DNA from: Bryobacterales bacterium
GTDB taxonomy: Bacteria; Acidobacteriota; Terriglobia; Bryobacterales; Bryobacteraceae
DNA length: 64,000 nucleotides
NCBI GenBank assembly: GCA_016716385.1
Contig: JADJWL010000009.1
Location: forward strand, 186,001-250,000
Direction: 5' to 3'
Shown here: positions 50,721 to 59,342 of the stretch, piece by piece
Layout of the letters: each line of letters begins with the position of its first letter
Numbering within the stretch: the first letter of the stretch is position 1
Notes under the pieces: model-generated
The model's input: only the letters and a program-made list of their open reading frames with translations
What the model was told of the DNA's origin: nothing
Databases searched by the model: none
Made by a program: the position numbers and the translations under genes

Positions 50721-52274
50721 ATGCAGCGTAGAGATTTCTTCAAACTTGGTGGACTGCTTGGACTTCAAGGTCTGCGCCCGCTCACGTCGTGGGCACAGGC
50801 CAGTGGAGCACCCTTGCTGAAGGTGGGCTACGCGGAACGCGACATCAGCCCTGAAATCGGGATGGAGCAGCCCGGGGGCTACGGCAAGTCGTTTCATCGC
50901 ACCTTTCACGATCCGTGCAAAGCGCGCGCGGTCGTGTTCGACGACGGAGCGAAGCGTGTTGCGCTCGTCGGTCTCGATGCGCTGCTCGTTTTGCGTGAGG
51001 ACGTCCTCGCGGCACGGCAGGAGATCCAGCGGCGCTGCGGGATCGCACCGGACTCGGTGATGATCGGCGCCTCCCATTCCCATTCCTCCGGACCCGTCGG
51101 CATGATCCGGCCGGGCGATTTCGATCACGCCTCCGCCTTTGTGAAAGAACTGGCTTACGAAAAGTCGTCGAACGCCGACCTGAAGTACTTGGACATGATG
51201 CGGCGCCAGATCGTCGATGCCGTATGCGACGCCGATCAGAAGCGCAAGGAACTCGCGTGTGGCATCGGTTCCGGACGCGAGGACCGAGCCGGCTTCAACC
51301 GCCGTTTCCGCATGAAGAACGGCCAGAGTTGGACACACCCCGGCAAAGGAAACCCTGACATCATCGGACCCGCGGGTCCCATCGATCCCGAGGTCGGCGT
51401 GATCGGCACCTTCGATCCGGACGGCAATCTCGTCGGCTGCGTGGTGAACTATGCCTGCCATGCCACCACCAGCCCGGGCGGCATCTCGGCCAACTGGGTC
51501 TACGATCTGGAGCGCACCATTCGCGGCCAGTTCGGCAGTCATGTCGTCGTCGTGTTCGTGCAGGGCGCCTCGGGCGATATCACGCAAGTGGATAACCTCG
51601 ATCCGCACGTCAACCCATCGGGCAAGAAGTGGTCCCAGATCGTCGGCGGACGCGTGGGCGCCGAATCCATCAAGGTGCTGCTGAGCATGCACGCCGGCTC
51701 ACTAGCTCCGGTTGCGGCGGCGCAGACCGTGATGCAAATACCGCGCCGGAGGCCAAGTCCCGAGCGGCTGAAACGCAGCCTCGAACTGGTGAAGAAGGAC
51801 ATCAAGGAAGTCGGCGCGACCGACTGGATCTTCGCCAAGGAGATCGTACTGCTCGATGCGATTCTGCAGAAGGCTCCGTCCGCGGAAGTGGAAGTGCAGG
51901 CGATCCAGGTCGGGCCCGCGGTCTTCGTCTCAAACCCGGCGGAGTATTTCTGCGACTTTGGCCTCGACATCAAGCGGCGCAGCCCGTTTCCGTTCACGTA
52001 TCCGGTGGAGCTGGCCAACGGCTGTGTCGGGTATGTCCCGACCGCTGAGGCGCTGAGCCCGACGGGCGGCGGTTACGAGACGCGGCTGACCGCGTATAGC
52101 AACCTTGAGCCGGCCGCGGGACAGAAGATGGCCGATGCCGGCGTTCAACTTGCGTCGCGATTGACACCGGGACCGGTTCCCCGCCCCGAGTTGGCGCCGC
52201 CGTTTCAACCGGCCGGCGCCGGTATCGGACCGTCGCCCTGGACGTACGGCAACGTACCGCCCGAGGTGCGCTAG
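50721..52274 (+). CDS. ceramidase-like protein 5 (twin-arginine-type signal)
   Basis: A 517-residue paralog and the most divergent of the set. The N-terminus MQRRDFFKLGGLLGLQGL is Tat-like. The HxH motif reads GASHSHSSG, the third histidine is in YACHATTSPGG, the glutamate motif is NPAEYF rather than PGE, and the tyrosine region is CVGYVPT. The serine position is threonine in ASGDITQVD, the only GD form with Thr. A proline-rich tail of about 35 residues (PGPVPRPELAPPFQPAGAG) extends beyond the others. It begins 2 bases after protein 4 ends, and protein 6 begins 6 bases after it. Confidence 0.85.
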   Translation: MQRRDFFKLGGLLGLQGLRPLTSWAQASGAPLLKVGYAERDISPEIGMEQPGGYGKSFHRTFHDPCKARAVVFDDGAKRVALVGLDALLVLREDVLAARQEIQRRCGIAPDSVMIGASHSHSSGPVGMIRPGDFDHASAFVKELAYEKSSNADLKYLDMMRRQIVDAVCDADQKRKELACGIGSGREDRAGFNRRFRMKNGQSWTHPGKGNPDIIGPAGPIDPEVGVIGTFDPDGNLVGCVVNYACHATTSPGGISANWVYDLERTIRGQFGSHVVVVFVQGASGDITQVDNLDPHVNPSGKKWSQIVGGRVGAESIKVLLSMHAGSLAPVAAAQTVMQIPRRRPSPERLKRSLELVKKDIKEVGATDWIFAKEIVLLDAILQKAPSAEVEVQAIQVGPAVFVSNPAEYFCDFGLDIKRRSPFPFTYPVELANGCVGYVPTAEALSPTGGGYETRLTAYSNLEPAAGQKMADAGVQLASRLTPGPVPRPELAPPFQPAGAGIGPSPWTYGNVPPEVR

Positions 52275-52280
52275 CGCGCT

Positions 52281-53642
52281 ATGGCTCTCTTGCACGCCGG
52301 CGCCGCGACGTCCAACATCACGCCGCCACTGGGCACACATCTGGCCGGCAGCTTCCACCCGATGCCGGCCGAATCGGTGCACGACGAATTGCACGCGCGC
52401 GCCCTTGTCCTCGAAGACGGCGGGACGCGCATCGCGATCGTCGTCTGCGATTTGATTGCTCTCGACAGAGAGGTCATCGACCCGGCGCGGCGCCGCATCG
52501 AGCAGCGCACCGGCATCCCCCGAAGCCATATTCTCATTGCCGCGACGCATACACATTCCGGCCCCTGTCCTGTGCCGAAGTTCCATTACCGCAACCCGGT
52601 CGTGGACATCTCATATTTGCCCTTTGTGACGCGCCGCATCGCCGATGCCGTCGAGATGGCGGCGCGGCGCGTGCAGCCGGCGCGCGTGGCGTGGGGCGTG
52701 GGCTCCGAGCCTCGTCAGGTATTCAATCGCCGCTGGTATCTGCGGCCGGGAACGATCGCTGCGGATCCGTTCGGCGCGACGGCCGACACGGTCAAGATGA
52801 ATCCCGGCGTCGGGAGTCCGAATCTGATCGAACCGGCCGGACCGACCGACCCCGACGTATCGGTTCTGGCGGTGGAGACCGTTGCCGGGCGGCCGCTGGC
52901 GGCCGTTGTCTCCTATGCCCTTCACTATGTCGGCGGCACAGTGCGGGCGGCGATCTCGGCGGACTATTTCGCGGTTGTCGCGGCTCAACTGGCGCGCCTC
53001 AGTGGCGCGGATCCGTCGTTCGTCGGAATGCTCGCTAATGGCTGCTCGGGCGACATCAACAATATCAACTGGCGAGGAACGGAAACGAAAGATGTTCCTT
53101 ACGCTCGAATGCGCCGCGTCGCCGAGACCGTTGCGGCCGAGGCGTACCGGACATGGCGCGCAGCGGAGTTTCACGACACGGTCCGACTCTCCGCTTCGGA
53201 AGAGGAGCTATCGCTGGGCGTCCGGAAGCCGTCGCCGGAGCAACTGAAGGCCGCCAGGCAACGCGTCACGGCTCTCGGCCCGTCCGATGCGCCGCGCGAC
53301 CTCCCCGAGTATTACGCTCATTCGAACATCATGCTTGCCGAACGCTTCCCGGACTATGTCCAGGCGCCGGCCCAAGTGCTCCGCGTCGGAGACCTCGGCA
53401 TCGCGACCTTCCCGGGCGAAGCGTTCTGCGCAATGGGAGTGGAAGTGAAGCAGCAGAGCCCCTTTGCGGCCACCATGATGATCGGCCTGGCCAACGACTA
53501 TCACGGGTACATCCCGACGGTCAGGGGTCACGAGCAAGGTGGCTACGAAACGTGGCGCGCGACGACCGCCTACCTGGAACGCGACGCGGCGCCACAGCTT
53601 GTCGCCTCCGCGGTGCGCCAGTTGCGAGATATGGCGGGCTGA
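52281..53642 (+). CDS. ceramidase-like protein 6 (no signal, probably cytoplasmic)
   Basis: A 453-residue paralog beginning MALLHAGAATSNITPPLGT, that is, directly at the family's first strand with no signal peptide. It keeps all the zinc-site motifs: AATHTHSGPC, YALHYVGG, FPGEAF and NDYHGYIPT. The serine position is asparagine in CSGDINNIN. Overall it is closest to protein 1. A cytoplasmic location suggests it acts on an imported product, or that a signal has been lost. No upstream in-frame start gives a signal. It lies 6 bases after protein 5 and 3 bases before the SGNH-TPR gene. Confidence 0.87.
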   Translation: MALLHAGAATSNITPPLGTHLAGSFHPMPAESVHDELHARALVLEDGGTRIAIVVCDLIALDREVIDPARRRIEQRTGIPRSHILIAATHTHSGPCPVPKFHYRNPVVDISYLPFVTRRIADAVEMAARRVQPARVAWGVGSEPRQVFNRRWYLRPGTIAADPFGATADTVKMNPGVGSPNLIEPAGPTDPDVSVLAVETVAGRPLAAVVSYALHYVGGTVRAAISADYFAVVAAQLARLSGADPSFVGMLANGCSGDINNINWRGTETKDVPYARMRRVAETVAAEAYRTWRAAEFHDTVRLSASEEELSLGVRKPSPEQLKAARQRVTALGPSDAPRDLPEYYAHSNIMLAERFPDYVQAPAQVLRVGDLGIATFPGEAFCAMGVEVKQQSPFAATMMIGLANDYHGYIPTVRGHEQGGYETWRATTAYLERDAAPQLVASAVRQLRDMAG

Positions 53643-53645
53643 TCC

Positions 53646-56015
53646 ATGGCGGCGTGGCGCCTCTGGGTTGCAGGCACCGCGGTGGCGGGAGCACTCCTTC
53701 TGGCAGCCCTCACCGGCGCCGAATTCATCCTGAGAGCGGCCGGAGCAGGCAGTCCGACGGCATTCTTCGTCGAACTCTCCGATGGCGCCGTCGCCACGAA
53801 CCAGCACTTCGGCTGGCGCTTCTTTCCGCGGTCCCTGGCCCGCACGCCCGTTCCCGCGCGCATCGCAGCCAAGTCCGCCTACCGCATCGTCATTCTCGGC
53901 AGTTCCGCGGCGATGGGAGTGCCCGAGCCTTCCTTCAGCTTCGGACGCCTCCTCGAAGGAATGCTTCGTTTCCGGTTTCCTGAACGCCGCTTCGAGGTGA
54001 TCAACGCCGCAATGACCGCGGTGAATTCCCACGTGGTGCTGCCCATCGCGCGGGACGTGGCCCGGCTGAACCCCGACCTCGTCATCGTCTACGAAGGAAA
54101 CAATGAGGTCGTCGGCCCTTATGGCCCGGGATCGGTTTTCCGTGGCGGGCAAGCGCCCCTGCCTCTGATCCGGTGGAGCGTCTGGTGGAGCGGTCTGCGC
54201 CTGGGCGGAATGTCGTCGGCAGCGCTCGAAGCGTTGTCCACGCCGCCGGAGGGATGGGGCGGCATGTCCATGTTTCTTGAACGCCGAATCCCGCGGGACG
54301 ACCTCCGGTTGGATGACGTCGTGCGGAGTTTCGAGCGGAACCTGGACGACATCATCGCCGCCGCAGGCGCGCCGGTGCTTCTGTGTACCGTTGCGGTGAA
54401 TCTGCGCGACTGTCCGCCCTTCGCCTCGCAGCACCGGGCCGGACTGACGGGCGAAGACCTCGACCGCTGGCAAGAGGCAGTGGACTCGGAAGATTTCGCC
54501 GCGGCTTTGGCCATCGACGACAACCACGCCGAGTCGCAATACCGCCACGCCCGTGCTCTTGATGAAACAAGCCGCATGGATGAGGCCCGGAAACACTATG
54601 TCCAAGCCCGCGATCTGGACACACTGCGCTTCCGCACGGATTCGCGCCTGAACGACGCGATCCGGCGTCACGCCGCGAAGGCCTCTCTCGTGGACCTTGA
54701 GCCGTTGCTGGACGGCGGCGAGGACTTCTACGAGCACGTCCACTTCACGTTCCATGGCAACTACCGCGTTGCGGCGCGCCTCTTTGCCGAGGTCGCACAG
54801 CGCACCGGTCTGCCAGGCGAACCACCGTCGCCCGACGAAATGCGTGAGACCACCGCATTCACTTCGTGGGACGAGTACAGGCTGATGGCCGAGATGGCGC
54901 GCATGATGGAGCAGCCTCCGTTCACCGGCCAGTTCGGTCATGGCGATCGGGTGGCCCGCATGCGCGCCAGGGTCCGTGACCTGAGCTTGGCCGCCGATCC
55001 CTCGGGTTCAGCGAAGATACTGGAATCGGCACTGGTATCGCGGCCGGATGATCTCCTTTTGCGGCAGCGTTATGCCGAACTGCTCGACGCAACAGGCCGT
55101 CCGGACGCGGCGGCGACCGAGTGGCAGCGTCTGCTGGAGCAGCTCCCAAATCTCACGTACTGGCTCACCGCCCTGGGCGCATCCTCACGCGATGCCGGCC
55201 GTCTCGATGCCGCCCGCGACGCGTTTACACAAGCCCTGCGCGTGGACAACCGTTCCGTGGCCGCGCACGTTGGACTGGGCACAGTGGCGCAGAAGAGCGG
55301 GGACACGGCGGCGGCCGAGCGGCACTATCGCGATGCGCTTCGCATTCAGCCGGCGGCCGCGGACGCACGCAACAATCTCGGTCTTCTGCTTCTGCGGCTT
55401 GGCAAGCGCGAGGAAGCGCTGGTGGAATTCGAGCAGGCATCGCGCCTGCGCCCTGATTCCGGCGAGGCCGACAACAACGCAGGACTGGCGCTCCTCGAAG
55501 CTGGCAGGATTCCTGACGCGCTCGCCCGGTTTGCCGAAGCCGTCAGGCGTGACCCGCTGCTGGCCGGCGCACGGCACAACTACGGCGCCACGCTCGCGCG
55601 CTCCGGCAGGATCGCCGAAGCGCGTCTTCATCTCGCAGAAGCCGTTCGCCTCGCTCAGGAAAACGCCGCTGCGCGCTACAGCCTGGCGTCATTGCTCGCC
55701 GGCCTCGGTGAGATTGAGAACGCCATCACTCAATATGAAGCGGCGATCCGCTTGCAACCCACCTTCGCCGAAGCGCACTACGATCTTGGGCTGCTGCGGG
55801 CGTCGCAAGGGAAGCTGTCCGAGGCAATCGTTGCTTACGAGCAGGCATTGGCTGCGCGTCCGGAGTATGCCGAGGCATGGAACAACCTCGGTGTGGCGCA
55901 GGCCAGACTCGGCCGGATCGCCGACGCTACCGCATCTTTCCGCAAGGCGCTCGAAGCGCGGCCAAGCTACGCCGAAGCCGCCGCGAACCTGCGGAGTGCG
56001 GAAGCGTCGCGATAG
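53646..56015 (+). CDS. membrane-anchored SGNH-hydrolase-like protein with TPR tail
   Basis: A 789-residue protein. One N-terminal membrane anchor (LWVAGTAVAGALLLAALTGA) precedes an SGNH-like domain (residues about 75-400): the first block is RIVILGSSAAMGVPEPSFSF, the asparagine block YEGNNEVVGPYG, and the C-terminal histidine block EHVHFTFHGNY. The serine sits in GSSAAMG. The second half (about 440-785) contains at least eight TPR repeats, such as AAAERHYRDALRIQPAAADA, ALVEFEQASRLRPDSGEADN and AIVAYEQALAARPEYAEAWN. SGNH proteins with TPR tails often modify exopolysaccharide by acetyl transfer or removal. It is the last gene of the run, 3 bases after protein 6, and converges with gspD. Confidence 0.85.
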   Translation: MAAWRLWVAGTAVAGALLLAALTGAEFILRAAGAGSPTAFFVELSDGAVATNQHFGWRFFPRSLARTPVPARIAAKSAYRIVILGSSAAMGVPEPSFSFGRLLEGMLRFRFPERRFEVINAAMTAVNSHVVLPIARDVARLNPDLVIVYEGNNEVVGPYGPGSVFRGGQAPLPLIRWSVWWSGLRLGGMSSAALEALSTPPEGWGGMSMFLERRIPRDDLRLDDVVRSFERNLDDIIAAAGAPVLLCTVAVNLRDCPPFASQHRAGLTGEDLDRWQEAVDSEDFAAALAIDDNHAESQYRHARALDETSRMDEARKHYVQARDLDTLRFRTDSRLNDAIRRHAAKASLVDLEPLLDGGEDFYEHVHFTFHGNYRVAARLFAEVAQRTGLPGEPPSPDEMRETTAFTSWDEYRLMAEMARMMEQPPFTGQFGHGDRVARMRARVRDLSLAADPSGSAKILESALVSRPDDLLLRQRYAELLDATGRPDAAATEWQRLLEQLPNLTYWLTALGASSRDAGRLDAARDAFTQALRVDNRSVAAHVGLGTVAQKSGDTAAAERHYRDALRIQPAAADARNNLGLLLLRLGKREEALVEFEQASRLRPDSGEADNNAGLALLEAGRIPDALARFAEAVRRDPLLAGARHNYGATLARSGRIAEARLHLAEAVRLAQENAAARYSLASLLAGLGEIENAITQYEAAIRLQPTFAEAHYDLGLLRASQGKLSEAIVAYEQALAARPEYAEAWNNLGVAQARLGRIADATASFRKALEARPSYAEAAANLRSAEASR

Positions 56016-56018
56016 GCG

Positions 56019-58196
56019 CTATTCGCGCATGATGTTCTGCAGGCGCCGCATCCGGCTCTTCACTTCGTCGCTCGCTTCGACCATCTGATTGGTGTCGTAG
56101 ATGACGCGCGGTGTCATGAAGACGACCAACTCCGTGCGCTCCTTCGTGGTGCTCTTCGCACCGAAGGCTGCGCCGATAATCGGAAGCCGGTGCAGCACCG
56201 GGATGCCGCCGCTGCTGTCCGTATCGGACTCCTGGATGATTCCGCCAATCGCGATCGTGTCGCCGTCCTGGACCGTCACCTGAGTGACAACATTGCGTTT
56301 GGAGAACGACGGCGATTGAATCGCCGCGCTCGGCGATGGCGCCTGGGGCGCGGACACTTCCTGGTTGATGACAAGCGTCACAACGCCGCTGGGATTGATG
56401 CGCGGCGTGATGCTTAGCGTCACACCGGTGTTCCGGTTCTGCACCGTATTCGCGAATTGCGAGGTGCCTTGCACCTGGACCCCCGACACTGCCTGCGAAG
56501 CCAGCGTCGGCACCTCCGTTCCCACGTTGATGGAGGCGGCGATGCTGTCCGTCGCGATCACGCTAGGCGCCGCGATGACTTTCGCACGTCGCAGCTCCTC
56601 CTGCGCCGTGAGAACCGCCAGCAGTTCCCGGCTCTGGCCGACGAGCATTCCCGCCGTCAGCGCCAACCCATTGACAGAGCTTGCCGCCGTGGCCAGCCGC
56701 GGAAATTGCCCGGCCGTGGTCCGCTGCAGGAAGGCGTTGACGCCCGCCGCGAACGCACCGGTGAGATTCACTTCATAGATCTTCGCCTCGATCAGCACTT
56801 GTCGCGGCGGGATATCGAGCTGGTCGAGTAGCCGCTCAATCTGTTCCCACTCCTGCGGCGTCCCCTGCACCAGCAGAGTGTTGTCGAAAGGATTCGGAAT
56901 CACACGAGGCCCGGTGTATTGCATTGCTGCTCCATAGCCCGCAGCGCCCATGTACGTGCCGGTCTGATCCTGGGTAGTGTCCTGGCCCGCCGCGCCCGTG
57001 GTTCCTCCGGTCGCTCCCATGGGGTTCATGAGCGGGTTCATCGCGGACCCCGTCATCATGCCCCCGGGCATGAATCCCCCCATACCGCCGCCAAACATCA
57101 TGGGATTCATCATCGGGTTCATCATGGGATTCATCATCGGGTTCGTCGCGCCGAACCCGGTGGCTGCCGCGTTTTGGGCCATAGAGCCACCGCAGGCGCC
57201 GGACATCGAACCCATTCCGCCCATCATCCCCATCATGCCGCCCATCATCCCCATGCCTCCCATACCCCAGGGCGACATGCGGCCGCCTGGCGGCATGTAG
57301 AGTTGCATCACAGCCATCGCCACCACTTCGGCGCACTGGTACTTCAGGCGGTACACGTAGTTGTCGACAGATCCCGCCGCGCTCCGCACCGGTACGTCCA
57401 GTTTCGACACCCACTTCTCGACTTCGGTGAAGATACCAGGGTTCGATGCGATCGCAATCACCGTACTAATGCGGTTCACGGGAAGGAAGCGCACCGACGT
57501 CGCTTTGTCCGACATCGAGATCGCCTTGAAGACGCTCTCGAGTTCGCGCACGATGTCCGACGGCCGGCCGTTCTCCACTTCAAACAGGCGCACCCGCTGG
57601 CTCGCCAGCGTATCGCTGTCGAACATCGAGATCAGTTCCATCGTGCGCTGCATGTTCCGTGCGTTGTCCTGAACGATGAGCAGGTTCGCCGCATCGTAGG
57701 ACGTCATCTTGTAACCTTCGCCCAGAAAGGGCTCGATGAGCTTCGACAGTTCGCTCACCGTGACGAACTTCAGGAACACCAGGTTCAACACCATCTGTTC
57801 GTCGTCCGGCAGGTCCTTGCCGTTAACCTTGGGGCGGATCGGCAAGCGCGACGCCTCCTGTGCGGGAATGATGCGATAGATTTCGCCGACCTCCACCATC
57901 GCCGCGCCATTGATGCGCAGGATCGTCTCCAGGAGCTGGCGCACATCCACATCGCGGATCTCGCCGTAGGTGTTGATCGTGACGCTTCCCTTCACACGCG
58001 GATCGAGAATGTAGTTCATGCGCAGATTCCGCGCGAGGATATCGATCACCTCGGTGAGCGAGACGTCGTAGAAGTTCAGACCGCCCAACGGGGCCGTCTG
58101 TTGTTGCACCGGCGCCGTCTGCGCGGGCGGGTCCTGGGCGAGACCGGTCCACGCGATCAGACTGCACAGTGCTGCGGCAACGAGGCGGCGGTGCAT
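56019..58196 (-). CDS. gspD: type II secretion / type IV pilus secretin with Met-rich insert
   Basis: A 725-residue outer-membrane secretin. The start at 58196 gives a Sec signal (MHRRLVAAALCSLIAWTGLA). N-domains follow (LNFYDVSLTEVIDILARNLR, then YKMTSYDAANLLIVQDNARN). The secretin core holds QVLIEAKIYEVNLTGAFAAG, GVTLSITPRINPSGVVTLV and TIAIGGIIQESDTDSSGGIP, ending near RTELVVFMTPRV. Between N-domains and core, residues 301-395 are methionine/glycine-rich (separate entry). It is the last gene of the GspG-to-D operon on this strand, 5 bases after the small hypothetical gene. Confidence 0.93.
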   Translation of the reverse strand: MHRRLVAAALCSLIAWTGLAQDPPAQTAPVQQQTAPLGGLNFYDVSLTEVIDILARNLRMNYILDPRVKGSVTINTYGEIRDVDVRQLLETILRINGAAMVEVGEIYRIIPAQEASRLPIRPKVNGKDLPDDEQMVLNLVFLKFVTVSELSKLIEPFLGEGYKMTSYDAANLLIVQDNARNMQRTMELISMFDSDTLASQRVRLFEVENGRPSDIVRELESVFKAISMSDKATSVRFLPVNRISTVIAIASNPGIFTEVEKWVSKLDVPVRSAAGSVDNYVYRLKYQCAEVVAMAVMQLYMPPGGRMSPWGMGGMGMMGGMMGMMGGMGSMSGACGGSMAQNAAATGFGATNPMMNPMMNPMMNPMMFGGGMGGFMPGGMMTGSAMNPLMNPMGATGGTTGAAGQDTTQDQTGTYMGAAGYGAAMQYTGPRVIPNPFDNTLLVQGTPQEWEQIERLLDQLDIPPRQVLIEAKIYEVNLTGAFAAGVNAFLQRTTAGQFPRLATAASSVNGLALTAGMLVGQSRELLAVLTAQEELRRAKVIAAPSVIATDSIAASINVGTEVPTLASQAVSGVQVQGTSQFANTVQNRNTGVTLSITPRINPSGVVTLVINQEVSAPQAPSPSAAIQSPSFSKRNVVTQVTVQDGDTIAIGGIIQESDTDSSGGIPVLHRLPIIGAAFGAKSTTKERTELVVFMTPRVIYDTNQMVEASDEVKSRMRRLQNIMRE
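57012..57296 (-). repeat. methionine/glycine-rich insert with NPMM repeats in GspD
   Basis: Residues 301-395 of GspD contain 28 methionines in 95 residues, including GMGMMGGMMGMMGGMG and a four-fold NPMM repeat (about 352-367). The DNA carries matching 12-base repeats (GGGTTCATCAT units near 57101-57150). The insert sits in the N3-like/linker region that faces the pore. Met-rich M-x2-3-M stretches bind copper(I) or silver in other proteins, but a structural or low-complexity role is equally possible. Confidence 0.85.
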
Positions 58197-58201
58197 GAAG
58201 T

Positions 58202-58606
58202 TCAGTCCTTCTCCTTGCGGCTCTTGTTCCAGGCGGTCTGTTCTTCTTCGTTCAGTTCCGACTTCTTCTTCTCCCAACGGTAGGGGCCAAACGGTCCGGG
58301 CCGTTCGAAACGGACAGTGTCACCCGCATCCTCAACCTTCGCGATCGCGCCCTGCGCGTCCTTCCGGACTGGTTCGCGCTTGTCCTTTTCGTCCATGCGG
58401 GTCACACCGAACGGCGTCTCCCGGTACAGCCAGCGCTTGCCCGAGGAGTCGGTATGCTCCCACGTGTTGTGGTCGACGCGGCGCGCCCCTTCGGGCACCT
58501 TGATCGAGGCAGCCTTCGCTGCCGGCTTCGGCTTCGGCTTCGCCCTTTCTTCGGCGGGCGCCGCAGCCAGAGCCACGGCGAACAGAAACAGCGCTAAACG
58601 TTTCAT
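58202..58606 (-). CDS. small secreted charged protein of unknown function in the secretion operon
   Basis: A 134-residue protein with a Sec signal (MKRLALFLFAVALAAAPA), followed by a lysine/proline-rich stretch (ERAKPKPKPAAKAASIKVP) and a charged body (DHNTWEHTDSSGKRWLYRET, RFERPGPFGPYRWEKKKSEL). I do not recognise the family. It lies 5 bases before gspD and 19 bases after the GspC-like gene, so it is very likely part of the secretion operon; a pilotin- or assembly-type role is only an inference. Confidence 0.65.
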   Translation of the reverse strand: MKRLALFLFAVALAAAPAEERAKPKPKPAAKAASIKVPEGARRVDHNTWEHTDSSGKRWLYRETPFGVTRMDEKDKREPVRKDAQGAIAKVEDAGDTVRFERPGPFGPYRWEKKKSELNEEEQTAWNKSRKEKD

Positions 58607-58625
58607 ACAGTTTCCTCTCGGATGT

Positions 58626-59342
58626 CTACCGGACTTCTTCCCACCAGCATGCTTCTCCGAACGGCGTTTTGCTGAGCACCTTGCGCATGCCGTTCTTGAC
58701 GGTGCCGGCCGGTGAGTCGTCGCCTGGCTGACACGATGCACGCCCGCCGGTGATCTTCTCTCCGGGCGCGGCGTCGCCCTTCGGTTGTGGCGGTGGAGGC
58801 CGCGATGAAGTCTGCGCGGCGCTTGCACGCTGCGGCTGCGCGGGCGCGTCTTCCTTCTTCCTGACGATCAATTCCTGCAGTTGCTTCCTGATCACGCGGT
58901 CTTCCCACTCGAGCGTCAGCGTGTCGCCCTCAATCGAAGCCAGCTTAAATGCGCCAATCATCTCTCCGGCACGGACGGCGGAGTGCCGCGCCCCCGGCTT
59001 TTCGCTCATGATGACGGAAGGGCCGTCCCCGAGATTCATCAGGCCATACGCCGCCGGAAGTTCCGGCAGGGGCTTCTCGGGCTCGGCCTCGATGACCACA
59101 TCGGGATTGCGGTCCTTCGAAAGCAGAAATTGGTCGGCCACCACGACATAGTCCGTGGCGCGGACGCCACCGGGTGGCGGAGAAGGTTCGCCTTCCGCAG
59201 GAGGCGCTGGAACCATGGCCCGCTGTTCGGCCAGCGTCTGCCATCGCAGTTCCACGAAATCCGCGTGAATCTTCCACCGGACGCCGACCGCGGCGATGGC
59301 GGCGATCAGGAGCACGTTGAGAATGGCCAGTTTCCGCCTCAC
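58626..59342 (-). CDS. GspC/PilP-like inner-membrane protein
   Basis: A 238-residue protein with an N-terminal membrane anchor (LAILNVLLIAAIAAVGVRW), a proline-rich linker, then a small beta domain with the pattern YGLMNLGDGPSVIMSEKPGA, VRAGEMIGAFKLASIEGDTL, LEWEDRVIRKQLQELIV. That is the homology-region layout of GspC or PilP, which joins the inner-membrane platform to the secretin. A second proline-rich segment and a tryptophan-containing tail (TPFGEACWWEEVR) end the protein. Its start overlaps the gspM stop by 4 bases. Confidence 0.8.
   Translation of the reverse strand: MRRKLAILNVLLIAAIAAVGVRWKIHADFVELRWQTLAEQRAMVPAPPAEGEPSPPPGGVRATDYVVVADQFLLSKDRNPDVVIEAEPEKPLPELPAAYGLMNLGDGPSVIMSEKPGARHSAVRAGEMIGAFKLASIEGDTLTLEWEDRVIRKQLQELIVRKKEDAPAQPQRASAAQTSSRPPPPQPKGDAAPGEKITGGRASCQPGDDSPAGTVKNGMRKVLSKTPFGEACWWEEVR

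Noticed and set aside
42125..53642. Calling the array a sphingolipid (ceramide) degradation island
   Set aside because: The nucleophile motif is changed in all six and no other sphingolipid genes were seen, so the substrate is left open.
56007..56031. Near-palindrome at the convergent ends of the TPR and gspD genes
   Set aside because: Imperfect, within coding sequence and without T-runs; not strong enough to call a terminator.
57012..57296. Possible CRISPR array in the short DNA repeats within gspD
   Set aside because: The repeats are 12-base coding units (Asn-Pro-Met-Met) with no spacers and lie inside an intact frame.
56919..58283. 454-codon plus-strand frame opposite gspD
   Set aside because: His/Arg-rich shadow; gspD has unmistakable secretin motifs.
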